Below, one piece after another: positions 34,868 to 43,726 of a DNA stretch of 64,000 nt (within the stretch, counting starts at the first letter, position 1; each line of letters starts with the position of its first letter). This DNA is from Bacteroidia bacterium (lineage in GTDB: Bacteria > Bacteroidota > Bacteroidia > CAIKAF01): positions 16,453 through 80,452 of the forward strand of contig JAUHWY010000012.1 of NCBI GenBank assembly GCA_030427255.1, in the 5' to 3' direction. The position numbers were made by a program, and so were the translations under genes. Below the pieces are notes generated by a model. That model saw only the letters and a list, made by a program, of their open reading frames with translations. It was not told the origin of the DNA and made no database searches.

Positions 34868-35056
34868 ATGAACACTGAAAAAATCAAATCTGAAATTCGC
34901 AAGTCGATTGAAGGTCTTCTTGAAGGAGTGCTTGTGGAATTGTTGGAGTACCTCAACCAAATGAATTCAGCCAAGTCCGACGAAATCCAGCGTTCAAAGT
35001 ACCTCTCCAAAATTTTAAAGAAAGATCCTAATCTGCTTAGGCGCCATGCGGAATGA
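34868..35056 (+). CDS. Putative antitoxin of a doc-type TA pair
   Basis: A 62-aa helical, charged protein ending SKILKKDPNLLRRHAE, a tail like that of small Bacteroidota antitoxins found next to death-on-curing toxins. Its stop overlaps the start of the doc remnant in an ATGA arrangement, the usual coupling of antitoxin and toxin. As the toxin is truncated, this gene is an orphan antitoxin. It marks the left edge of the AT-rich island. Confidence 0.65.
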   Translation: MNTEKIKSEIRKSIEGLLEGVLVELLEYLNQMNSAKSDEIQRSKYLSKILKKDPNLLRRHAE

Positions 35057-35142
35057 TATCAATAGACAGCGTTATCCAAGTGCATAAACTATTGATAGAT
35101 GAATTTCGGGGTAGTCCTGGCCTTCGAGGATGCTTTAAATAA
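35053..35142 (+). pseudogene. Truncated death-on-curing (Doc/Fic) toxin remnant
   Basis: The frame starting at ATG 35053 encodes VIQVHKLLIDEFRGSPGLRG and then stops after 29 residues. Doc-family toxins begin with the same pattern (HxxLIxEFGGSPGLRD) and continue about 100 residues to the Fic motif HxFxDGNKR, which is absent downstream. 35143-35318 holds no continuation in any frame I can trace, so the gene is disrupted. Confidence 0.7.
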
Positions 35143-35291
35143 GCAATCAAAAACCCAGACGCTAAAAAGGTATCTTTTCTGAACCACCTCTTTACTATCA
35201 TAGCATTGAACCAATTCCTTGATTTTAGGGCGAAGGAAGGAAAATATTGTCTTTTTGGGCTCAAGGTGTTTCAGTTTTGGGAAAAACTCCA

Positions 35292-35299
35292 TACTTTTG
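35292..35299 (+). promoter_or_regulatory. Candidate -7 element for the rhs-locus operon
   Basis: TACTTTTG is an exact TAnnTTTG match 19 bases before the first operon ATG (35319), which would leave a very short leader. No clear -33 element. Confidence 0.45.
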
Positions 35300-35318
35300 A
35301 ATTCAACTCAACCATCCA

Positions 35319-36041
35319 ATGAGTATCCGTAGATTATCATCTTACTTACTTAAATTCAAATGTTGTTGGATAGTGGTCGGGCTTTTCGGCCACTATTTTT
35401 TCAATCTATCTATTGCCCAAGATACCTTAATGATTCCTAGCTCAGGAAATGGGGGCTTTAAGCAAACTTGCACTTCAATAGTATTTGATGAGGGGGGAGT
35501 AGACGGTAATTATTTGCCCAACAGCAATGGGTATATCATATTTTATCAAACCGATGTAGAATATTCCCTCCATTTCTTAGACTTTGAGTTAGAGGAGTTT
35601 TTTGATGAGTTTTATGTGTTCAAAGGAGTTGGAATTGGAGGGGAGCTAATAGGAAAATATTCCGGTAATCAGCTCAAAGGCCAAACACTAAATGTGGGGG
35701 ATGAAGGAGTGACTCTGCAACTTATATCTGATGCTACGGTTGAGAGAGCAGGGGTCGAAATTCAGATTGCTTGTAATTCAACCCTTAGCACTAACTTTAA
35801 TATTCCATTTAGTGCTATCACTGTTAGGAATGGCATTTTAGGTATTCCACAAAATCAATGGAAGTATCTCCAAATTTCCGATGGATTATCCGGGCTTGTT
35901 TTGGCAGAATATTCTAAAATGAATATGCCAGAGAAAATTGATTTGAATGACCTGTTGAATACAACTATTCGCCCAAAGCTTGTGGTGATTAGCTATGTGC
36001 TAAATAATGGGGATTACCATTTTGTAAAGCTCCTGATATAA
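35319..36041 (+). CDS. Secreted CUB-like protein
   Basis: A 240-aa exported protein, signal region residues 1-34 (CCWIVVGLFGHYFFNLSIAQ). Residues 45-150 match the CUB beta-sandwich pattern: CTSIVFDEGGVDGNYLPNS, then YSLHFLDFELEEFFDEFYVF, KGVGIGGELIGKYSGNQLKG, and VTLQLISDATVERAGVEI, with the acidic residues of a calcium-binding CUB. The remainder is a short beta-rich tail. First gene of the ten-gene operon, seven bases upstream of the adhesin. A surface binding role is inferred. Confidence 0.75.
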   Translation: MSIRRLSSYLLKFKCCWIVVGLFGHYFFNLSIAQDTLMIPSSGNGGFKQTCTSIVFDEGGVDGNYLPNSNGYIIFYQTDVEYSLHFLDFELEEFFDEFYVFKGVGIGGELIGKYSGNQLKGQTLNVGDEGVTLQLISDATVERAGVEIQIACNSTLSTNFNIPFSAITVRNGILGIPQNQWKYLQISDGLSGLVLAEYSKMNMPEKIDLNDLLNTTIRPKLVVISYVLNNGDYHFVKLLI

Positions 36042-36048
36042 GTTTTCC

Positions 36049-38769
36049 ATGCTGCGTTTAGCTTTTATAGTATGCTTGTTGTCATTAACCTTTTCAAGTA
36101 CAAACACTTTGAGGGCAAGTCATATTTTGGGGGGAACTTTAGGCTACAGGTTTGAAGGGGAAACATCCGATGGAAAATTGGAATACTCAATTGTACTTAT
36201 TACATACACCGATTGTGCTCCAAGTTCAGAGATTCCTTTTCCGGAAAACCCTTTATGGGTAGGTGTTTATGCAAGGAATCAATACTCCCCCTTGGGGGAA
36301 AGAGCCTTTTTGGACTCTATTCGAGTGGACTTACTGGATTCCGTTAAATATACACCGAGTACACCGCCAGGTTGTTCAATAGCTGATCAAAGTTGCATAT
36401 ATGAAGGACGCTATGAAGGGCGAATACTTTTAGACCCTAATTTGGAGGACGTTTGGTTTTATTATGAAAGGTGTTGTAGAAATGTAGGGGTGGTTAATAT
36501 TCATCCGAATCAAAGTCAAGGGTTTATTGCCTACATGCGAAACACCTCCTACAAAAACTCAAGTCCCTCTTTTCTTTTCCCCCCTTTGCCCTTTGTATGC
36601 ATTAATGATTCAACACCGGGCTTTCATCAATCTTCCGATAGTGATGGAGATTTTTTATCGTATAGTATTTCCAAGCCCATAAGCGGTTTTGGTAGTCAAG
36701 TGAATACTACTCCGAATCTGCCAAACCCGTATTTGCCACTCCTTATTCCTGAAACATTATATGGCCAAGGGTTTTCATACCAACAGCCCTTTGGAAATTC
36801 AGGGAACTATCAAATAGGGCTTACCACAGGGATCGCTCAATATTATATGCAGGTTCCTGGACCATATGTATTTGCTTTGGAAGTCAGAGAGTACAATAAT
36901 ATAGGGGAACTGGTTGGGATTACCCAAAGGGACTTGCAAAACTTTGGACTTCCCTGCCCTTTAAATGACGCACCTTTTTTACAAAACTCTATTCCCAATC
37001 CAATTCTTCTTAGTCAGGGGGACACCACTTGCTTTATATTGGAATTTGCTGATAAGGAAAACGATAGCATTTTATTTGATGATTTGTTTTCAGCCGGGTT
37101 TGAAAACGATTTGGGCATAGGAACCCCTTTTTTAGACACCGTGTTTACAAAAGATACTACATTACAGGTGAGGATTTGCTTCGAAAGAGATTGCAGCTTA
37201 TTGATGGATAGCGGTCAAGTTTTTTTAAGCATCAAAGATGAAGGATGCCCACCAAAAGATGCTGTTTTTCAGTTTAATGTGCTCGTGGACAGTTTAGAGC
37301 TACCGATTATTTCGGGTCCTGATACTTTATGCAAGGGCAACGGTGAGGTGTCCTATAACTTATCTCCAGAAATGGATAGCTTGCTAAAGGTAAGGTGGGA
37401 AGTAGAAGGAAATACTTTTGACACCTCTATGGGTGGATATGCAATTGTTGATTGGGGGCAAGGAGATTCGGGGTGGGTGGCTGCCCATTTTACTTCATTA
37501 AATGGATGTGGTTTAGGAAGCGACACCCTATTTGTCAGGATAATTGACATTCCGGAATTAACTATTCATGCCACAGATACTCCCTGTGCGGGAGATACCA
37601 TACCCATTTTTATTGGAGGGGATATCACATCGCCATTTAATACCTATGGTGTTGGTAGGTTATTCCCTGATAGTAATAACTGGTATGGTACATTTGCTCA
37701 ATCGGGATACCAGTACCTCTCTAGGCTTGAAAAAGGACTTTGCCCACCAAGTGATTCTGTTTGGGTTGAAGTCCTAAAGTTACCTTTGGGCACCTTTGTA
37801 GATTCAACAAGAGGGTGTTTAGGGGATACTGTGGCATTTACCTTACTTACAGAAGCCAATTTTGTTTGGCTGGCTCCATATCCAATGTATCAGGATTCAA
37901 CCAATTACCTTTTCAGTACAACCTTAGACTCGACCTTGCATTTAGAAGTTCTATTAACAGATTCCAATGGATGTCGTCAAAATGTAGTTCAAAGTTTTAG
38001 TCCGGCTGACCCCGTAGAATTTACTGGCTTTGACTCTACAGAAGTTTGCCTAAATGAAGAAGTTACCCTTGGGGGAATTACTAACGCAAATACCATTACT
38101 TGGACTCCACCCGATTATCTTTCTGACCCAAATAGTGCCCAACCCATTTATGGTGGACAAGAAAGTATGAGTTATACAGTGGAAGCAACGGATTCCCTAG
38201 GTTGCATTAGTGAAATAGAAGTGTATGTGGAAGTGAAGGAGCTTCCGGTGATGTTAGATTTATTGGTAATCGATTCGGTAAGCTGCTTCGGTTTTGAGCA
38301 GTATTTGTTCTTAGAAGGTGGGGGCGACTCCTTGGAAGTATATTTAGAGGAACAGGATTCCGCTTTTTATTCAGGTTATGGAGGGTTAGTATTGCTGCCA
38401 AAATTTGAAGAGTTTGGAAAAATTCAAGTTGTTGGACATGCGGCAAGTTTGTGCAGAGATACCTTATTGGTCGAGGTGCCGGTAAAGTCTTATGATGAGG
38501 CAATTGGACTTCACATTCCCAATGTATTTACTCCTAACCAAGATGGAATCAACGATGTATTTCAGATTGGATTGGATGAGATTGTTAAGCCATGCAGTGA
38601 ATTACGGGTTTTCAATCGGTGGGGTAACCTAATTCATTTTGATCATTCAGGGGCCTGCAACTGGGCTGGAGATACTTCCCAAGGGAAAAAGGCACCTGCG
38701 GGAACTTACTTTTTTGAATTGCGGTATGGAACACAGGTGAAAACAGGCACAATACTTTTAGTCCGATAA
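36049..38769 (+). CDS. Large adhesin with T9SS type-B sorting domain
   Basis: A 906-aa secreted protein. Signal peptide about residues 1-23; then SHILGGTLGYRFEG and YYERCCRNVGVVNI, an N-terminal module common to Bacteroidota gliding-associated surface proteins; residues 430-810 are successive Ig/PKD-like repeats with paired cysteines; residues 821-906 are the gliding motility-associated C-terminal domain: IPNVFTPNQDGINDVFQ, ELRVFNRWGNLIHF, WAGDTS, APAGTYFFELRYG. Type-B domains direct cargo through SprA and need a PorP/SprF-like partner, which is not recognisable nearby. It shows that the locus is tied to T9SS. AT-rich, unlike the left half of the window. Confidence 0.9.
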   Translation: MLRLAFIVCLLSLTFSSTNTLRASHILGGTLGYRFEGETSDGKLEYSIVLITYTDCAPSSEIPFPENPLWVGVYARNQYSPLGERAFLDSIRVDLLDSVKYTPSTPPGCSIADQSCIYEGRYEGRILLDPNLEDVWFYYERCCRNVGVVNIHPNQSQGFIAYMRNTSYKNSSPSFLFPPLPFVCINDSTPGFHQSSDSDGDFLSYSISKPISGFGSQVNTTPNLPNPYLPLLIPETLYGQGFSYQQPFGNSGNYQIGLTTGIAQYYMQVPGPYVFALEVREYNNIGELVGITQRDLQNFGLPCPLNDAPFLQNSIPNPILLSQGDTTCFILEFADKENDSILFDDLFSAGFENDLGIGTPFLDTVFTKDTTLQVRICFERDCSLLMDSGQVFLSIKDEGCPPKDAVFQFNVLVDSLELPIISGPDTLCKGNGEVSYNLSPEMDSLLKVRWEVEGNTFDTSMGGYAIVDWGQGDSGWVAAHFTSLNGCGLGSDTLFVRIIDIPELTIHATDTPCAGDTIPIFIGGDITSPFNTYGVGRLFPDSNNWYGTFAQSGYQYLSRLEKGLCPPSDSVWVEVLKLPLGTFVDSTRGCLGDTVAFTLLTEANFVWLAPYPMYQDSTNYLFSTTLDSTLHLEVLLTDSNGCRQNVVQSFSPADPVEFTGFDSTEVCLNEEVTLGGITNANTITWTPPDYLSDPNSAQPIYGGQESMSYTVEATDSLGCISEIEVYVEVKELPVMLDLLVIDSVSCFGFEQYLFLEGGGDSLEVYLEEQDSAFYSGYGGLVLLPKFEEFGKIQVVGHAASLCRDTLLVEVPVKSYDEAIGLHIPNVFTPNQDGINDVFQIGLDEIVKPCSELRVFNRWGNLIHFDHSGACNWAGDTSQGKKAPAGTYFFELRYGTQVKTGTILLVR

Positions 38770-38834
38770 AAAATGAAGTTTTGTTGTCCGTTTAAATAAA
38801 CATTTGTAATATTGAACTCCTAATCGTCCAAAAA

Positions 38835-41471
38835 TTGATCCAAAAAGCATTCTTTTCCTGTATGCCCTTGGTTTTTTGGGGCTTTAGCCAAGGCTTAGCG
38901 AGAGCACAAGTTGTTTTCAGGCACTCTGGAGATTCTGAGGTTGAACATCCTGAAGGTGCTGTTTTGCTATTCGATGTAATGAATATGGGAGCCGCTACAG
39001 AGTTGTTTGTCACCGTTAGCGGGTTGCAAGGAGGAGAATCTTTTGAGGTTAAAAGTATTGCTATTGCCATAGAGCCGGGCCAAAGCCAGGTATTGCTGGA
39101 TCCATTCTTGCCGGACTTTAAAAGGTTTGCAAAATCTCTAAAAGAGGGAAGAAACACCTATTGCTTAGAGTTGTCAAACGCCACCTCAGGAGTAACCATT
39201 GGTAGGACATGTTTTAATGTGACAAAAACAGGAAAGGAGAAATCGGATAAGCAATTGTTTGCATTCCACGGCAGGACAAATGTAGAGAGCAGAGTTTCCA
39301 CCAATGCGTATCCAAATGGCCAAATACCTGCCTCCTACTTGACTTGGCAAATTTTTCCAAGCTTGGTGGTTTATGACATACCTTTTACCGGGTCTCTAAC
39401 TTTAAGTACAATGAATTCAAGTCAATTGCAGTCCTTGAATAACTATACGATTGGCTTTGATCCTAATGCATTTAGAAATAAGTTATTGAAACGGGCTAAA
39501 GCAAAGGGTGAAGCATTGTATCGTGAAAAACAGGCCGAATTTCAAGAGCAGTTTGGATTTGTAAATGAGTATAAGCACTTGTCGGCTGTTTTGGAGAATC
39601 CGGAAGTTTTAAAAGAGCTAGAGCAATTGGAGCGTTTAGAATCTGCTACTAAGTTACAGGACTCATTAAGTCAATTGGGCGATTATCCAGAACTTAAGGA
39701 GCGTTTAATTGCAGAAGGGCAAGAGCGCTCCAAACGGGAACTTGAGGAACGACGAAGGGCCTTTGAAAAGAGAAAGCAGGAAGCTGAAGATAAAGGATTG
39801 GCCTTCACCGAAGAATTCGATGACACCCCAAGGTATTTTGATGTTGCCCAAGAAAAAGCAGATTCTTTAAAAGCTATCCAAGATTCCTTGAAAGGATTAT
39901 CTCCCAAGAAGCTGGGATATCAGCGTATGCTCGATAAAAAGAAAACCCTTGACGGAAAGTGGGAAGAAACTGGGTTGGACTCTTTGGCAGAAGTAGATGC
40001 AATGCTTGATGACCCACGAAAGAACATTGGTAGCCTTGCAGAACCAAAAAAGCTACAACGATTTCTTAAAGGAGAAGGCTTAATTTCTAAAGGGGAGACC
40101 CTTCTTAATGCAATAAATAAATTCTCCTTTGGAACAGTATTTCCAAACCTTTCTGACTTTACTTTAGCCGGGATACCCGTAAATGGACTGGATTTAGAGT
40201 TTTCTCCCGGACCACTGGTATTCAAGTTTGTCCATGGAGAAAGCCGAAGAGCAGTTCCTATTCAAGACCTAAGTACTGCTTCATACCGACGTGAAGTATC
40301 TGGCGGTAGCATTGGTTTAAGTAAAGAGAGCTTGGGGAGCCTTTCAGTTTCCTATAGTGGACAAAGAGATGACGAAAACTCCATAAACCCACGTGATTCT
40401 TTGTTTGCCTATTACAGAAAACCGGTAGCAAATAAAGTTGCTTCTATACATGGGGAACTAATGCTTTTTAAAAAGCGGGTACGTTTAAAGGGTGAATACA
40501 GCAGATCACACTACATGCCGGACATTGGAGAAACTGGTGCTGAGCACTTTAATGTCCTTGGAGGAGATAGTCTTCCTGTTTCTAGGAATTGGGTCTCGGA
40601 AATGCTAGAACAAGGAAATGGAGCTGACTTCTTTACTGGCCAAGCTGCAAAAGGAGAGTTGGCGGTGGATTTTTTTAAGGGAAGAACAAAAGCTACAGGA
40701 ACATTTGAACATATAGGTAGTGGGTTTAGAAGTTTGGGTGTGCCCTTTCTATTAACCGGGGTGGATGGATTTGACCTAAAACTTGCACAATCCCTTTTGA
40801 AACGTAAGATTACAGTTACCCTAAACGGCAAATATTTTTGGAGTAATTCAGATTCTACCGATTTAAATGCGGTGGACATGGGAAATCAACTTGCTTTAGG
40901 GGCAAAAATTGATGTCCGTTTCCCTAAGTTACCAAGCTTTTCAGTTGGTTATAACCCTACCATCCAAAGTAACGATACCGTAGTATTTCGGATGGACGCT
41001 TGGAACGCTCAGGTCAGCCATCAATTAAAGGTTGGCAAAAGTAACCTTATGCTTATGGGAGCGGGTGCAAGACAGGAACTGACATTCCCTGACCCAACCC
41101 GAAACATGGTAAATTATAACCTCTCTGTTAGCTCCAATTTGGTTTTGGAAAACGGGTTATTATTTGGGGCAAGCATTGGACTTATTCAAATGGAATTCAT
41201 TGACTCTACCAGCCGAAACCACTACTACTCGGTTAATGGAATGTTTAACTACAAGAAATGGACATTTTCAGGCAACTCCATGGTCTTTTTTGGTCCGCAA
41301 ACTTCGGTAAGGGTTTCGAATAGGATTTCTGCTTCTACCAAGTTTTTTAGAAAGTTGCGAGTTGAGGCAGTATTAGAGCATAATGAAATACCCCAAATGA
41401 TGAGCTGGGGAGCAATATATCCAAGGTTTACAGAATTTGCTTGCTTATTAAGGCTGGGCTACCAATGGTAA
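38835..41471 (+). CDS. Large coiled-coil / outer-membrane barrel protein
   Basis: An 878-aa exported protein of unknown family. The signal is MIQKAFFSCMPLVFWGFSQG ending RAQ, with a TTG start at 38835; an ATG at 38862 would leave no basic n-region. Residues 26-150 are a beta-sandwich (GESFEVKSIAIAIEPGQSQV), residues 210-370 a long charged coiled coil (KRELEERRRAFEKRKQEAED), and residues 420-878 regularly alternating strands and turns ending RLGYQW, an outer-membrane barrel with terminal aromatic. It may be the outer-membrane anchor or pore of the locus. I found no resemblance to PorP/SprF. Confidence 0.75.
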   Translation: MIQKAFFSCMPLVFWGFSQGLARAQVVFRHSGDSEVEHPEGAVLLFDVMNMGAATELFVTVSGLQGGESFEVKSIAIAIEPGQSQVLLDPFLPDFKRFAKSLKEGRNTYCLELSNATSGVTIGRTCFNVTKTGKEKSDKQLFAFHGRTNVESRVSTNAYPNGQIPASYLTWQIFPSLVVYDIPFTGSLTLSTMNSSQLQSLNNYTIGFDPNAFRNKLLKRAKAKGEALYREKQAEFQEQFGFVNEYKHLSAVLENPEVLKELEQLERLESATKLQDSLSQLGDYPELKERLIAEGQERSKRELEERRRAFEKRKQEAEDKGLAFTEEFDDTPRYFDVAQEKADSLKAIQDSLKGLSPKKLGYQRMLDKKKTLDGKWEETGLDSLAEVDAMLDDPRKNIGSLAEPKKLQRFLKGEGLISKGETLLNAINKFSFGTVFPNLSDFTLAGIPVNGLDLEFSPGPLVFKFVHGESRRAVPIQDLSTASYRREVSGGSIGLSKESLGSLSVSYSGQRDDENSINPRDSLFAYYRKPVANKVASIHGELMLFKKRVRLKGEYSRSHYMPDIGETGAEHFNVLGGDSLPVSRNWVSEMLEQGNGADFFTGQAAKGELAVDFFKGRTKATGTFEHIGSGFRSLGVPFLLTGVDGFDLKLAQSLLKRKITVTLNGKYFWSNSDSTDLNAVDMGNQLALGAKIDVRFPKLPSFSVGYNPTIQSNDTVVFRMDAWNAQVSHQLKVGKSNLMLMGAGARQELTFPDPTRNMVNYNLSVSSNLVLENGLLFGASIGLIQMEFIDSTSRNHYYSVNGMFNYKKWTFSGNSMVFFGPQTSVRVSNRISASTKFFRKLRVEAVLEHNEIPQMMSWGAIYPRFTEFACLLRLGYQW

Positions 41472-41476
41472 TACTT

Positions 41477-42634
41477 ATGAAAAAAAATGCAATAAAAAAG
41501 TGGTTGTTTACATTAAGTATTTCCTTAATGACCCTACTGAATGTAGAGGCTCAGTATCTTTTTACTACAGTCCCACCTCCACCTCAGTTCAACCATGCAG
41601 ATGTTTGGAACTTTACCCTGACAACTCCCAACGACTCTATGTATTTGGAGTATAGAATCACTTGCAATATTTGGGATGATGCCACAAACCTTTTGGTAAA
41701 GTCCCGTTCGGCTAACTTTCCCAATTTTGGAGCTGTACTTGTGGTAAATTATGGTACTATTGGGCAAATCTCCCCTATTACGGTTAGTTATGTTAGTGGC
41801 CCTACCTATCAGGCCGCAGCCTCAGGTGGAGGTTTTTTTCCTTCGGGAAACTATGTTATCGAATTTATTTTAGAAGGAAGACCCTCCGATGGGGTATTTA
41901 GCCCGGTAACCCAAACTTCTTACCCATTTCAAGTACAGCAAATCTTTCCTCCCACCCTATTGAGCCCCAGCGATGGAGACACGCTGTGCTCTCCTTTTCC
42001 CGTATTCACATGGACTCCGGCGTTTGACCCTAATCTTTTTGGAGGATTTACTTACAACATTAAAATTGCGGAAATGCTCCAAGGGCAAACAGCCCAGCAA
42101 GCACTCCAAAGCAATCCTAGCCACCATAATGGTACGTTAATCCCTTCCACCATTTATAACTATCCCCCCAATGGTTTAACCTTAGTTCCTGGAAACTCCT
42201 ATGCTTGGACCGTTGAAGCTGTTGCCAATGGTAATGTCCTTGCTTTCTCTCAGTATTGGTCCTTTGTAATGTGTGTACAAAGCCCTCCCTTACCAGACTC
42301 CCTTCATAATCAGTTTGCACAACTCCAAAGCGATTGGGCCGGAGAGGTGCATGTTTTTGATAACCAACCCTTAAAATTCATTTTTGAGGAAAGAAATTAT
42401 GTTGGGGATTCCATTTTAGTTCAATGGGATTTAAAAGATATGGATGGGAACGTTTTGGCCGACCACAACAACTTTCCCCTGTACGTAAAGCGAGGAATGA
42501 ACTATTTAGAATTACCCCCTTGTTTTTTAGGAATTAACAATACCCCGGCTGGAGAATTTTTAAAGCTAAACGTGGGTATCCTTTCGGAAGAAAGGTATTT
42601 AAAATGCCGTTTCACTAACTTGAATTGTCCTTAA
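41477..42634 (+). CDS. Secreted TANFOR-like domain protein
   Basis: A 385-aa exported protein; signal KKWLFTLSISLMTLLNVEAQ. Residues 160-290 carry PPTLLSPSDGDTLCSPFPVF, FTWTPAFDPN, IAEMLQGQTAQQAL, GNSYAWTVEA, the pattern of the TANFOR repeat found in Bacteroidota surface proteins (fibronectin-like). The start is the ATG at 41477, five bases after the previous stop; upstream in-frame ATGs would overlap that gene. The stop overlaps the next start by one base. Confidence 0.7.
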   Translation: MKKNAIKKWLFTLSISLMTLLNVEAQYLFTTVPPPPQFNHADVWNFTLTTPNDSMYLEYRITCNIWDDATNLLVKSRSANFPNFGAVLVVNYGTIGQISPITVSYVSGPTYQAAASGGGFFPSGNYVIEFILEGRPSDGVFSPVTQTSYPFQVQQIFPPTLLSPSDGDTLCSPFPVFTWTPAFDPNLFGGFTYNIKIAEMLQGQTAQQALQSNPSHHNGTLIPSTIYNYPPNGLTLVPGNSYAWTVEAVANGNVLAFSQYWSFVMCVQSPPLPDSLHNQFAQLQSDWAGEVHVFDNQPLKFIFEERNYVGDSILVQWDLKDMDGNVLADHNNFPLYVKRGMNYLELPPCFLGINNTPAGEFLKLNVGILSEERYLKCRFTNLNCP

Positions 42635-43131
42635 TGAAGCCCCTTTGGATAATAGCCTTAATAGCCTTGTTTTTAGGACTGATAAATACCTTAATTGGTT
42701 TAGAGGTGTTTTTTAGAGACAACTCTAAAGTTGCTTGGGTTGACCTAAATGAGCTTTACAATAACTACGAGTTAACCAAAAAAAGGCAAGTTGAATACGA
42801 GGGGCTCCGGAACAGATTTCAAAATAAGTTGGACAGCTTAAGGATGTTGGATCAATTGGATGGGGAGGGAGAACCCAGTAACCTAACGCTTTCTTTTGCT
42901 GAAAAAGTTAAAGCCTCAGAAGAAGGGCTAATGGCAACCAAGGACCGGTTCGAAACCGAGATTTGGAAACAACTAAACGAACATGTGAGTCGCTTTGGCC
43001 AAGAATACGACTATGGAGTGATCTTAGGTGCAAAATCAGATGGCGGCATAATGCACGGAGACAGCACGCTAAATATAACCAAAGACTTAATTGAATTTGC
43101 TAATCAAAAATATTTGAATGCGGGTCAATAA
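42634..43131 (+). CDS. Skp/OmpH-like periplasmic chaperone
   Basis: A 165-aa protein with N-terminal hydrophobic segment (WIIALIALFLGLINTLIGLE) and the OmpH/Skp pattern: VAWVDLNELYNNYELTKKRQ, a long coiled coil with charged heptads and the closing beta segment GVILGAKSDGGIMHGDSTLN. Skp chaperones hold unfolded outer-membrane proteins in the periplasm. Being inside this operon it probably handles the barrel or the giant rhs-type proteins. The hydrophobic segment may be retained as an anchor. Confidence 0.75.
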   Translation: MKPLWIIALIALFLGLINTLIGLEVFFRDNSKVAWVDLNELYNNYELTKKRQVEYEGLRNRFQNKLDSLRMLDQLDGEGEPSNLTLSFAEKVKASEEGLMATKDRFETEIWKQLNEHVSRFGQEYDYGVILGAKSDGGIMHGDSTLNITKDLIEFANQKYLNAGQ

Positions 43132-43726
43132 GTTACCATACTGCTTTATTTTGGGTTTATTACTCCTAGCCTTGGCCTCCTGTCAACAAAGCATTCCATG
43201 CACTTGTGAGGCGGTAAAGGAAAGTTGGAAAAACCACAAAGAAGGTCTTGTAAAGCAAGAAACTATAGGAGAGTATACCGTTGAGGTTGCCCTGACTACC
43301 GGTGGGGTGCAAGGCTGTAATTTCCTGCATGATACAAGTTTAGTTAAAGGAGATGAAGAAAGCATTTTACTTCTTTGGAAAGTAAGAACACTTCTAAAGA
43401 GCGAGCGCCCTGCAACGGATGCATTCCCCTTTGGAAATGAGGGGTATTATTTTGAAGAACACCGGCATGGATTGGAAATCAAGACAGATGATGTCTTTAG
43501 ATACCCCTCCACCTATGCTTATGATTATGCTGGCAAGGCAAGGCACGATCAAATATCTTACAGTTTTGGGCTTAGTCTACCCAAAGACAGCATAAGTGCT
43601 ATAAAAAACTTAATGGTTTCCATTGAAGATAAGAACCTCCAATTGGGGATTCTAAATTTCAACTTTAAAGTGGACCAATTAACCCAAATCATCGATTGTA
43701 AATTTCCATCCCATGAGAGTTTTTAG
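43118..43726 (+). CDS. Putative lipoprotein
   Basis: A 202-aa protein with lipobox LALASC (Cys22) after a clear signal, then CTC and paired cysteines in the mature part. I recognise no family. Overlaps its neighbours by 14 bases on both sides, so it is strongly coupled to the chaperone and the shell gene and likely works with them at the outer membrane. Confidence 0.7.
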   Translation: MRVNKLPYCFILGLLLLALASCQQSIPCTCEAVKESWKNHKEGLVKQETIGEYTVEVALTTGGVQGCNFLHDTSLVKGDEESILLLWKVRTLLKSERPATDAFPFGNEGYYFEEHRHGLEIKTDDVFRYPSTYAYDYAGKARHDQISYSFGLSLPKDSISAIKNLMVSIEDKNLQLGILNFNFKVDQLTQIIDCKFPSHESF

